From Shinisaurus crocodilurus (Eukaryota; Chordata; Lepidosauria; Squamata; Shinisauridae), in assembly GCA_021292165.1 (NCBI GenBank), contig CM037878.1, positions 5,768,804 through 5,832,803 on the forward strand: a DNA stretch of 64,000 nt, written 5' to 3'. Positions within the stretch are counted from its first letter, which is position 1. Each line of letters starts with the position of its first letter. The position numbers and the translations under genes are program-made. Positions 54,974-64,000 of the stretch are shown here, one piece after another. Under the pieces are notes generated by a model that saw only the letters and a program-made list of their open reading frames with translations, was not told where the DNA came from and did no database searches.

Positions 54974-55083
54974 AATGTGCAATCCTATGCAAGTTTAGAC
55001 AGAAAAAGGCCCACAACTCCCAGCATGCATACTGGGAGTTGTGGGCCTTTTTTCTGTACAAACCTGCGTCGGATTGCGCCTTA
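54974..55083. mobile_element. short hairpin element, relative of 1460-1650
   Basis: tgcaatcctatgcaagttta and its mirror bracket cccacaactcccagcatgc and gcatactgggagttgtggg. The outer motif matches the LPP-intron hairpin. Confidence 0.72.
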
Positions 55084-55084
55084 C

Positions 55085-55855
55085 GGCACTTAACCCACCT
55101 TCATCTTCTCGATTCCCAGCAAGGTGGCTTTACTACTCCAACGCTCCGTTTCTTTAAACACGACAAACTTGAGATCTTCGCTGACATTCTGCAGTTAGAA
55201 CCAAACTCAGCCCTTTGCTAGAACTGAGCTAAAGTTGGGGTGGTGGGTGGAAGGAAACCTTTCCAGATTCTCTTTTCATTACTTCCTCTGAGCAACTGCA
55301 AGGCGCTCTCTCCGCTCCCTTTTTTTTTGCTGCTCCTGAGTCCTGTTCTCCCGATATGACCACTAATTCAGCCCCTTGTTTGCATAGCAGAAGCTTGCAA
55401 TCTGAGCCGATGCGATGCATTTATAATTATTATTTTTTTGCTTAGGGGGATGGCTCCCTCTGAATCCAAGGGAACTTGCTCCCAACCAAGGCTCCAACTA
55501 CATGTGACACTAATTGCGTTGCTTGCAATCATGTCCTCGGTTTCTCTTTATTTAACGACAGGCGCCAAAATAATTCCAGGAGTGGTTGAAGGGAGAGAAG
55601 CAGTTCTGGGGAATATCAAGGAAGGAACAGCAGCCAAGACTAGCAGCTCCCATTTTCTCTCTCATTTTAAAATGCAGCCGTTGTCTCCTTCTTCCAACGT
55701 TTAGAACATGTACAGCCGCAAAAGTTATGGGACTGCAGCTTTGCAAGTTGCAACAAGAACTGCCAAACAGATTTATTTTGCAGTACCAGTAAGATGGAAG
55801 CCACACAAACACACAGCATCTCCATCAACCTCACCTACAGCCTTTGCATCATCCA
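55085..55855. other. intergenic DNA, nothing recognised
   Basis: The AT-rich unique block 55420-55580 (gcatttataattatt, gacactaattgcgttgc) might be conserved. No exon. Confidence 0.4.
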
Positions 55856-55862
55856 TCTAAAT

Positions 55863-55996
55863 CAGTGTTCTCCAACCTTGGGTCCCCAGATGTTTTTGGC
55901 CTACAACTCCCAGCATGCCCCAGCCAGCTATGCTGGCTGGGGCATGCTGGGAGTTGTAGGCCAAAAAATCTGGGGACCCAAGGTTGGAGAACACTG
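55863..55996. mobile_element. hairpin MITE family A, TSD atctaaat
   Basis: 134 bp, arms complementary around ccagccagctatgctggctg. Perfect 8-bp TSD atctaaat at 55855-55862 and 55997-56004. Confidence 0.94.
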
Positions 55997-56004
55997 ATCT
56001 AAAT

Positions 56005-57020
56005 CATCTTTGCATCAACCCCCCATCCCCCGCCGCTGCTGCTGCTAGATTTGCTGCTGAAAGTGCCGTGGTGGCAAAAAAAGAAAAGAAAAAGAAAAGC
56101 AGCAAGTTTACCTGAAAACAGGAGGAGTTCTTAGACACTTGGAGAAGGAGTGAAGAGTGCTTGCATAGTGTGGGTATGTGGGAAGGGAATCGATATTCAG
56201 AGATGAAGAAGATCAAGAAAAGGGAGCTCCTGGCCAAACTTTTGTTTGTCTCTCCAGAAATGAACCTGAGCCTCATTAGAACTTTAAAAGTGTACTGAAA
56301 AATGCTGGCTGGATCAGATGAATGGTCCTTCTAGGCTAGCATCCTGTTTCCAATAGTGCTCAGCCAGGTGCTTATGGAAAGCCAGAGCAGCAAAATATGG
56401 AGGCAGGAGCCCTGCCCTGGCGTTTGTTTTGCCAGCAACTAGACTGCTTCTGAACATGGAGGCTCCGTTTATCTATCCTGTCTAAAACCCATGCATAGCT
56501 GTAAGTTCTGTGGACTTGCCTAAACTCTTCAATGCTGACTTTTTTGTAGCTCCAAAGGTATGCTGTGTTCTTTCCCTCTCTCCCCCATAAGAAGTGTCCT
56601 GCTGGATCGGACCAAAGGTCTGTAGTTCAGACTCGGAGGTGGTCCAAGACATTTTGCTGCCTGAGGCAAAAACCAAGATGGTGCCGCTCCCATTCTATGT
56701 ACCAAAGCCAACTTGGCTGGTAGTTGAATTGTTCTTCAGTGCTGAGGATGGGACTCTGTCCTCCACAGCACCTGAAGACCTCAGCCTGGCATAGGGCGGC
56801 AGGCTGTGAGACATGGAACTCTCTCCGCCAACACCTTGTTGCCATCTTCCCAGCACCTGCCACTCTGTCCAATGGCAGGGCCGTCCCTGATCCAGTATCA
56901 TATTTCCAGCCAGAGGCTTCCAGGAAACCTACAGGCAGGGCAGAACCATGATGGCCTTCTTCTACTATACACAGGCAAACTGCTTGCCTCTGACACAGAG
57001 GTGTTATCCTGTCATTAAGA
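56005..57020 (-). other. LINE 3' remnants and unclassified DNA
   Basis: 56300-56480 resembles the CR1/L3-like LINE tail in reverse (gctagcatcctgtttccaat, ttctgaacatggaggctccg). 56585-56720 (ggtccaagacattttgctgc) recurs at 62955-63030 and may be another repeat. Confidence 0.4.
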
Positions 57021-57860
57021 CCCATTCATAGACCTATTTTCTGCCAATTTATCTATCTAAAAACATTTCTTGTGTGATAGTTAATTCCAGACATCATTCA
57101 TGCATTTGTTAATTATGATTACAGGAGAGTCAGATTGCAGTAGATTAATAGAATATAATAATCCCCTTAGCTTTATCTGGTACAGGCCAACCAGCCTCAG
57201 TATATCAACTCAACCCATCCTGATGTTTTATTTAAAGGCTACAATTCCAAGTGCATTTACCAGGATGAACAGCCCACTGAACTAGTGTATAATATTTTCA
57301 TACCGCGGGATCCAGATGTTTCAGTTCTGGCTGGCAATGCAAAACTGCCAGCCAGAATTATGTGTACAAAAAACCCCAACTCCTTTTTCTGTCTCTCTCT
57401 CTCTCAAGCAAGTAGCACATTGCATGACAAAAGCTTTAATGTGCAACCAGGCAATAATCCCTGTTTAGAAATGTAAACCTTCAATACGCTCCCAGGCTGA
57501 CCACCTAACTCAGCAAATGTGAACATTATGTCAACATGGCAGGAGTACAGACCAAAACCACGTGTTTTGACAGACAGATGGAACTGATTATTTCCCTGCT
57601 GTCCTGGGTCAACATTTATTGGTGCTGATGGTTTTAAAGCTCAACTTCAGCTAACCCTTCTCCCATATTTATGATGAATTATGGAGAGCACCAGCAGCAG
57701 CAACCACGTGTTCCATAAACATAACAAAGGAGTGGCAGTGGAGAAGGTGTTAGTATCATATGGGATTTGGCCCTTCCGAATCCGAACTGAGATGGAAGCC
57801 AGGACAAAAACAGGAGGATATGGCAGCAGTTTGGAAAACTGGTGTTTCAGTTTATAATGC
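57021..57860. other. AT-rich unique-looking DNA
   Basis: 57030-57480 is repeat-free with gttaattatgattacagg and gtagattaatagaatata. A weak candidate for conserved non-coding DNA. No exon was recognised. Confidence 0.35.
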
Positions 57861-57875
57861 TCAAACTCATTAGAG

Positions 57876-58223
57876 CAGAGCTGCAGAACCACAGCTTGCT
57901 TGGGGGCCAAATCAAGCCATCTGGGCTTCCTCAGAAGGCCACGCCCCTTACCCTGGCCCCACCCCCTTTCCCCCAACAACCAATGATCATGCAGTTCCCC
58001 TGGCTTTTGTGCATCCCCCCCCCATTGAAATGTCTCTCCTAAAGCTTAGCCATTGGCAGTAAGAGCTTTAAGCTAAAATATGCAGGTATTTTGGCCCCAC
58101 CCCCTTTGCCTTCAGCCACGCCCCCTTTGCCTTTGGCCCCGCCCACCACTGGAACATGGCCTCTCGAGAGCTTCTCCAAAAAGGAATTCAGCCCTTGGAC
58201 TGAAACACGTTCTGACACCTCTG
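57876..58223. mobile_element. 348-bp hAT-like element, TSD cattagag
   Basis: Ends cagagctgcagaacca and tctgacacctctg. Perfect 8-bp TSD cattagag at 57868-57875 and 58224-58231. The interior is unusually rich in ggccccaccccc/ccacgccccc. Fragments of the same family occur at 12440, 14082, 16860 and 60301. Confidence 0.9.
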
Positions 58224-58262
58224 CATTAGAGGGATGTGTGGCAAGGAGTTGTGCTTCGTTTG

Positions 58263-59868
58263 TTTGCTCAGTTTATTTATTATTATTATTTATTTTATTT
58301 CTATACCGCCCCATAGCCGAAGCCCTCTGGGCAGTTTACAACCATTCAGAAAAACCATAATACACATAATAAAATACAGGTAACAATAAAGACATACAAT
58401 TTCATCACGAAGTTTAAAACCAAATCTAAACCCAATTTTAAATGACAAATACTAAACAAGTTAATAAGCTAAGCCTGCAGCTGACATAACCCCCCTCCCC
58501 CCCATGTGCTATTTCGAGCTCTTAACTATTTAATGCCTTGGCGTAGAGGGAAGTCCTAACCTGGCACCAAAAGGATAGTAAAGTTGGTGCTAGGCGGGCC
58601 TCAGTGGGGAGCTTATTCCACAGTTGGAGGGCTACCACTGAGAAGGCCCTCCTCCTTGTTGCCACCAACCGAGCCTCCCTTGGAGGGGGCAGCTGGAGGC
58701 GGGCCCCAGATGTTGAGCGCAGTGTCTGGGTAGACTGCAGTTGGGAGAGGCATTCAGTCAGGTATTGTGGTCCTAAGCCAGTGATGGCGAACCTATGGCA
58801 CGGGTGCCACAGCTGGCACGCAGGGACCTCTCTGTGGGCACTCGAGCCATTGGTCGCCAGATCGCGAAAAGACCGTCCCCTTCTGCAAAACACGAATGAT
58901 CTTGTTCTTTCTCACAGTGTGGAACAGAATGATTTTATTCTAGAATTCCTGTTACAGAATTCTTTTCTACATTGTTATCACATTTAAAAGATTTTGAAGA
59001 ATGATGCACAGAGCATGGCTTGGATGTAAAGCCCTAACAGTTGACCTGAGTGCTGCACGTGTTGCTCTCAAACTAACGGAGTATGAGCCAAGGTTTGACA
59101 AATTATCAGCATGCAGGCAATAGCAAAAATCACATTAATTGTGCAAAAGCATGCCCAATGCAAACTTTTACCTAATGCAGTATTTGCAGTCCAAGACATA
59201 AAGTGTTTAAAATGTGTTAAGCACGTTTAGTTTTCTTGTTTATCTTGCTCATCCTAGTACAGGATGACTTTTACTTTTACTAATCCGACACCTGTAGAAG
59301 CAGGGAAAGGACCCGGGGTAAAGCTTACCCCATACAATTTCAGTCTGGCATATAATCATATTACAAGTTGAGAATCCCTTATCCAAAAATACATGTGCCT
59401 AATTATTTAAAAAGTTTGTATAAATTCCCTTCAGGCTATGTGTACAATGTAGTACTATAATAATTTTTTTAGTTGATTTTTTTTCAACAAAAACCGGTAT
59501 CATTGAAAGCTCTGTTGTTGTGTTTTTCTTTAAAGACAAAAGATGTTAATTAGTTCGGACAACTGTATGAGTTGTTTTTCTAAAACTAAAACCTCGGTAT
59601 TCAGGTTTAATTGCAGTGTTGGCACTTTGAAATAAATAAGTTGGTTTTGTGTTGCAGTTTGGGCACTCGGGCTCAAAAAGGTTCGCCATCCCTGTCCTAA
59701 GCCATATAGGGCCGCTTTATAGGTTAAAACCACCAGCACCTTAAATTCGGCTCGGAAGCATATTGGCAGCCAGTGCAAGCGGGCCAGAACTGGTGTTATG
59801 TGTTTGGAGCTTCTGGTCCCAGTGATGAGTCTGGCTGCCGCATTTTTCACAAGCTGCAGCTTCAAGTT
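58263..59868 (-). mobile_element. L2-type LINE split by a 916-bp hAT element
   Basis: Reverse-strand 3' part at 58263-58778 (ctataccgccccatagccga, ggcctcagtggggagctt, ccaccactgagaaggcc-like) resumes at 59695-59868 (tcggctcggaagcatattgg, gccagtgcaagcgggccag). Removing the insertion and one TSD rejoins it cleanly to the family sequence at 3990-4790. Confidence 0.9.
58779..59694. mobile_element. 916-bp non-autonomous hAT element, TSD tcctaagc
   Basis: Ends cagtgatggcgaacct and aggttcgccatccctg are inverted repeats with one mismatch in 16. Perfect 8-bp TSD tcctaagc at 58771-58778 and 59695-59702, interrupting an L2. The subterminal cacgggtgcca/tttgggcactcgg is typical of a widespread vertebrate hAT group. 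No transposase frame was seen. Confidence 0.95.
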
Positions 59869-59869
59869 T

Positions 59870-60170
59870 GCATGAAAATGTGTATTTTGCATACACTTCT
59901 CCCAATACATGCATTTTAACATGTATTTTTTTTTGCCTAATATACACATTTTTGCAAACAATTGTCCTAATATAATGCATTTAAAACACTAATTTTTTTA
60001 TTAATACCGGCATATTTGTGTGCATTCCCCGCTAATATACACTTCTTCTTTTTTAATTGGAGAACTCCATTGCAAAATTTGGAGAAGCGTGAACTTTGAT
60101 GGATAACTGCGTTTTGGTTCCTACATTGCTTTGAAAGTGTGTGATGATTTCTCCCCCATCGCTTCTCTGT
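59870..60170. mobile_element. hAT-like MITE remnant, reverse of 28741
   Basis: aatgtgtattttgcatacac, gagaactccattgcaaaatt and gatgatttctcccccat match in reverse the element at 28741-29118. Confidence 0.5.
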
Positions 60171-60300
60171 TAGCTACAAATCGCATCTATCATTGAGTGA
60201 TGCTCTGCGGCTTCTGATCAGGTTTGAACCACCCAAAGTACCTGGGCACTTGAAAGCTATTATTCCACTTCTTCCTGGCTGTGCTTCAGACCATATACAT

Positions 60301-60540
60301 CAGGCGTGTTGAACCTCTTTCAGTCCAAGGACTGAATTCAGTTTTGAAGAAGCTCTTGGGGGGCTGTATTCCAGTGGTGGTGGAGTTGGGCCAAAATATA
60401 AAAAATACCAAAAGTAGCAGTGTATTTCTGCTTAAAGCGCCAAACAGTAGGGAGTCTGGGGGCTTAACCATCTGGGGAACACAGATTGGGACCTCAGGTG
60501 GGCCAGATTTGACCCACAGGCCTGAAGTTCAACTCCCCTG
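60301..60540. mobile_element. hAT-like element, relative of 57876
   Basis: Ends caggcgtgttgaacctcttt and aagttcaactcccctg. The interior has ggactgaattcagttttgaa. Flanking atatacat and ccatacat agree at 6 of 8. Confidence 0.65.
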
Positions 60541-61250
60541 CCATACATAAGTATTCATCAGGAGTACTGATTGGTTCCACAGGACAAAGAAAATGAACAA
60601 ATTTGCATATGCTAATTTACATATGCTCTAAAGTCTCTTTCTGTGTGTGTGTGTGTGTGTGTCTGTAAAGAACCCTGTCTCCTAAGGACACCCCTATTTG
60701 TAAAAAAGGATGTATGGACAGGGGAGAGGAGGGCATTTGATTTCAGGAAAAAACCTGTAGGGAGACATCCTACAGAGGGAGACATCCTAGAGGGCAGCGA
60801 GGGAGACATCCTCCAACGAAAGAACAAGTGCCCTTTTAGCAGAGGCAACAGTTGCCTGGGTTACTCGGGAGTTTGGTACTGCAGAAAACAAGCATCAGTT
60901 CTAGCAAAGATGAGTGCGCTTCACTGGCAGCGGATTCATTTGTTCCAGAGATGCTGAGTGGCTTTGGAGAAGCAGAGCAGGCGGGGTGAACGGCTAAATA
61001 AAGCTGTTCTCTGCACAGGAGGAGAAAAATCAACACCGCAAAATGCCTGCCACATAAGCCCTTTCGGTAAGAGCTCACAACAGTGGGTTATATGAATTGC
61101 CACTTTATAATGCAATTAGCGCCAGAGGATTCGCTGCTGCTTGCAACATATGGTGGCCCCAGATGATGGGATATGGAACAGGGTGCTTTGGAAGTGTTTC
61201 CTGCTACCCATAAACTAATGGGTTAATTGTATTTGCAGCAGTTACTCAGA
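60541..61250. other. intergenic DNA with (TG)n
   Basis: (TG)n at 60643-60664 and a repeated gggagacatcct motif at 60760-60811. 61080-61170 is unique-looking. No exon. Confidence 0.45.
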
Positions 61251-61254
61251 CTGT

Positions 61255-61330
61255 GGACACTTACTTGGGAGTAAGCCCCACTGAACTCAGTGGGACTTCC
61301 TTCTGAGTAAAAGCACAGGATTGTACTGTC
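61255..61330. mobile_element. MITE (aggattgtactg end)
   Basis: gggagtaagccccactgaac and cagtgggacttccttctgag are mirrored; it ends caggattgtactg. Relative of 11585-11680. Confidence 0.6.
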
Positions 61331-61435
61331 AAGCTGACATAGCAAGTATCTGTGTGTCCCAGAAAATAATGATTCCTGAAATTGTTTAAGGAACAGAAAA
61401 GTCAGTCAGTCAGTCAGGCGATCACTCGTGACCGA

Positions 61436-61768
61436 GTAAGATTGTCTTCCAGGATAATTTTTTTTTTACAAAAAGGAGATTTTAAAAGGAGGAAAATTCT
61501 AAAGAAAATTGTGTAGACTCTAGCGATGGGTCCGTAAGTGACTGTGGAGGCCAATTCTAGATCCACACAGCTTCCCGCAGTGAGGACACAGGTTACCAGA
61601 TGGAAGATGGTCCTGTAAAGGATTCATTTGACGTGCTTTTCGCTTAGCACGTTTCTCCCTTTCACCTTGCACTCGGGCTTCTTCAAAGTCCATAGAGCCT
61701 TTGTGAAAGGGTAGGGTGTTTTTGCTGCACGGAAGCTGAAAAGGGAGCTTTGCACACAGTTTGTACAA
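61436..61768 (-). pseudogene. ORF remnant ending in a C2H2 zinc finger
   Basis: The minus-strand frame 61520-61768 (82 codons) ends CPHCGKLCGSRIGLHSHLRT-HR and stop, a canonical C-X2-C-X12-H-X3-H finger, preceded by a basic stretch (EREKRAKRKARQ). Next to it is repeat-like DNA (gtcagtcagtcagtcaggcg, gattgtcttccaggata). I suspect a LINE ORF C-terminus because such terminal single fingers occur in retroelements, but I cannot name the family. No ATG context or splice sites argue for a host gene. Confidence 0.4.
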
Positions 61769-61799
61769 CTGCAGGAGCTGAGATGGGACTTTGCACCCT

Positions 61800-61876
61800 G
61801 CACTGCAAAGCCTGCATTAAACAGGGGTTTGGACTAGATGATCTCCAAGGTCCCTTCCATCTCTATGATTCTATAC
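61800..61876 (+). mobile_element. CR1 LINE terminal fragment
   Basis: gtttggactagatgatctcc and ccatctctatgattctata: the CR1 3' terminus. Confidence 0.75.
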
Positions 61877-61971
61877 CCGCCTCGCCTGGTCTGTGCATTA
61901 CAGGAGCAGGGAATGAGAAAACCTCTAGGCACATTTCTTGGCATGCAAGGATTACATACACACAAATCTGC

Positions 61972-62045
61972 ATTATTTATTTATTTATTTATTTTCTAAT
62001 ATATCCCCCAATAGCCGAAGTTCTCTGGGTGGATAGGCTAGGACC
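61972..62045 (-). mobile_element. L2 LINE terminal fragment
   Basis: (TTTA)n followed by ccccaatagccgaagttctc, the reversed L2 3' end. Confidence 0.7.
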
Positions 62046-62950
62046 ATTCACACATTTGCCTGTGTAGAAATGACAACACAGAAGGGGAAACAGAGTCACA
62101 TTTGCCACCCCCACTGCTATGCCCCTGCTGGAGGAGGACTCCTCTGAAGAGCTGGAGCTCCCAGGGACAGAGGATGCTCTTCAACCATCCATATCGAGAG
62201 ACCTGGGAGAGCCTGGGCTCTCAGGGAAGAGGACGACCACGGGTCTGTCCTTCTCTGCAGGAAGAGGGGAACTCTGCTTCAGAGACGGTCCCAGAGATGG
62301 TTTTCACCTTAAGAGGCAAATCAGTGGGGCTCCTTTAAGAAGAAGACTCCAAAAAGAAGGATTCCTCAAGAGGAAGGAACTCTTTTGGAGCAAGTCTTGT
62401 AATATTCTGCAGCTGAGCCTTGGGTGGGGCTCAGGAGGGTCTGGTAATATAACCCCGACTTAGCAGTCTAGCCTTTGCTGAAAACAGTGTTGTTTCTTCA
62501 GCTCCTTGTGCCTGGTATTTTGTTTCCCTGGCCTTGACTTGTGTTTGGACCTCTGTGTTATGGACCTTTGGACTTCTGCCTGATGCTGCTTTCTTGACTT
62601 TGATCCTTCTTCCCCGATAGCCTATGCATTTGACCTTGCCTCCTGCTCCCCTGATTTCTCTCTGGAAAATCCATGTCTTCCCAGTAAAACTGTGCTTGAC
62701 CTCTATTGTAATTGTCTGTGTGTATTGCATAGCAGAGAACTGAAACTAGCAGGAATGGGACACTCGCAACCTCCACGTGTTCCTGCTGCACACCTAGGAA
62801 TAGATCCCACATGTGTACATGAATGAACATACGAACAGGGCTGGCGAGTCAGGCCTGTGGCCGACCTAACTCATTATCGTTTATTCAGACTGACTGACTT
62901 CCTCAGCCTTGCACAGGTGTGGGATTTTCTCTGTCCCAGAGCTATGGCCG
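62046..62950. other. unclassified, possibly LTR-related
   Basis: 62111-62460 encodes an open acidic then basic stretch (EEDSSEELELPG), followed by repeated ttggac(t/c)t phrases to 62735. The style recalls a retroelement LTR or UTR, but no TSD or boundaries were found. Confidence 0.3.
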
Positions 62951-64000
62951 GGGATGGCTGAAGACATTTTGCTGCCTGTGGCGAAGGGCAAGATGCCCTC
63001 CTCCCCAATTCCACACTACGTTGACTCTTCCAGTTGAATCTTACTATTCAACACTGGTAATGGGACAGGCAGGCAGGCAGGCAGGCATATTCAATAAGTA
63101 AACTGTTGTTGGTTACTACAATTTGATGGAGTGCCTTATTCACCATGCCTGAGACCGGTTCCCACGTTACTGGGAACAGGAGGGTAACAGGTAGAGAATT
63201 GGCCTCCTGGAACAGGAGGGGCTTTTGGAAGAGGCAGAGATCTTCAAAGAGCAGATCAACAAGGGGTCCCGGCAGAAGTGGAATCTTGACAGTGAGGTGC
63301 TTTGGGAGACAATACTTGTCTGAAAAGTGGAATAAAAATGCAGTAAATAATAAAAAAAATGGGTTTATTTACATTTGTAACCCTCCCATGTTTTCCCTCT
63401 GCTTAATCTGTCTTTTTTCTTACCAGATTAAAAAATCTAGGAAGGAGGGAAAGACAGATGAACTGCACAATGCCTTTTGATGGTTAGCGCCAGGAGCCCT
63501 CCCTCTGGAAGCGGCTTTATTCCCAACTAACTGTCGGCTGATTTTCTACCCTCCGTGTGGATTCCAATGTATTGCAAGAATTGCTTCCCAGTGTCACGTT
63601 CCAAATCACTGTGGCTGCAGCCCAGCCCAGTTATGTATGCTGAAGGCCAGTTCAAGTCAACAGGGCAGAAACGGCTTCCAGCAGATTTCTGGATTGCGAC
63701 TGGTGTATCTGATGGCAGCCTCTCCTGACATGATGCAGCAAAATGTGCAGCGCACCATGGAACCAGGCAGGAGGAAGATGCTCTCCCTCTTTCTGATTTG
63801 TGATGGCACGAGGGGAAAGCTGTTCTATACACACACAGAGGGAGAACGATTTACCAACCTGCTGCTCCAGCAAGCTATAAAATCTTATGAGTGTGGATTT
63901 GTTTGTTTGTAGGGGGTGTTCTGGAATGTGTTTTGCTGCGTGGCCATATGTATAGGCTCGAGAGATTTGGTAATATTGCTCAGCGTCTGGTCTTTACACA
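62951..64000. other. window end, nothing recognised
   Basis: (CAGG)n at 63069-63087. An acceptor-like ttttttcttaccag|att at 63426 opens an 18-codon frame (IKKSRKEGKTDELHNAF) to TGA, which is too short to call. No named repeat apart from the stretch at 62955-63030. Confidence 0.4.

Noticed and set aside
58779..59694. considered as an autonomous hAT
   Set aside because: At 916 bp it is too short and has no transposase frame.
62119..62463. 114-codon acidic/basic ORF as a gene
   Set aside because: No splice support or domain; the style suggests retroelement UTR or gag-like remnant, but boundaries could not be found.
63426..63479. possible terminal exon after an acceptor-like site
   Set aside because: Only 18 codons with no family resemblance; acceptor-like strings are common by chance.

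Overview
The window is vertebrate nuclear DNA, most likely from a squamate reptile (lizard type). The evidence is a spliced LPP gene end, a repeat landscape mixing CR1, L2 and L1 LINEs with many small hAT elements, tRNA- and 5S-rRNA-derived SINEs, Penelope-like and Helitron-like elements, and simple repeats. Nothing bacterial or viral is present apart from one old solo LTR. The species cannot be fixed from sequence alone.

Gene content. Only one protein-coding gene is firmly supported: the 3' end of LPP (lipoma-preferred partner, a zyxin-family LIM protein) on the + strand. The penultimate coding exon (1188-1308) and the last coding exon (8113-8241) together encode the third LIM domain and the C-terminal STDL tail. 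The 3' UTR follows from 8242 and probably runs for several kb. From about 12 kb to the end I see no convincing coding exon, so this looks like the LPP-TPRG1 intergenic interval. A CpG-rich block at about 33.7-34.6 kb is the best promoter candidate. It could be the start of TPRG1, which lies downstream of LPP in the same orientation in other amniotes. Several AT-rich, low-repeat stretches with homeodomain-type TAATTA motifs (28.0, 30.3, 31.2 and 38.4 kb) are enhancer candidates.

Mobile elements dominate. Many can be delimited to the base by their target-site duplications (TSDs). (i) A hairpin MITE family with near-perfect arms has about ten copies and 8-bp TSDs of the form nnnTAnnn, as in Buster-type hAT elements. 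(ii) Three copies of a hAT-like element have ends that are dense arrays of the motif GACTCG/CGAGTC. (iii) A TA-flanked Tc1/mariner-like family has at least four copies. (iv) A four-copy SINE joins a 5S rRNA-derived head to a CR1 3' tail. (v) A Helitron-like element (39218-40759) carries an internal minisatellite. (vi) L1 insertions have 14-17 bp TSDs, one with a twin-priming inversion. (vii) There is a solo LTR with TATA box and polyA signal. (viii) Two Penelope-like structures have long inverted arms. (ix) Several elements are nested, giving a relative order of insertion.

Layout: 1-1187 LPP intron with a nested SINE/L1/hAT; 1188-8241 last two LPP coding exons and their intron; 8242 to about 12 kb LPP 3' UTR; 12-33 kb repeat-rich intergenic DNA; 33.7-34.6 kb CpG-rich block; 35-64 kb repeat-rich intergenic DNA with the Helitron, the GACTCG cluster (44.9-46.7 kb) and the Tc1-like copies.
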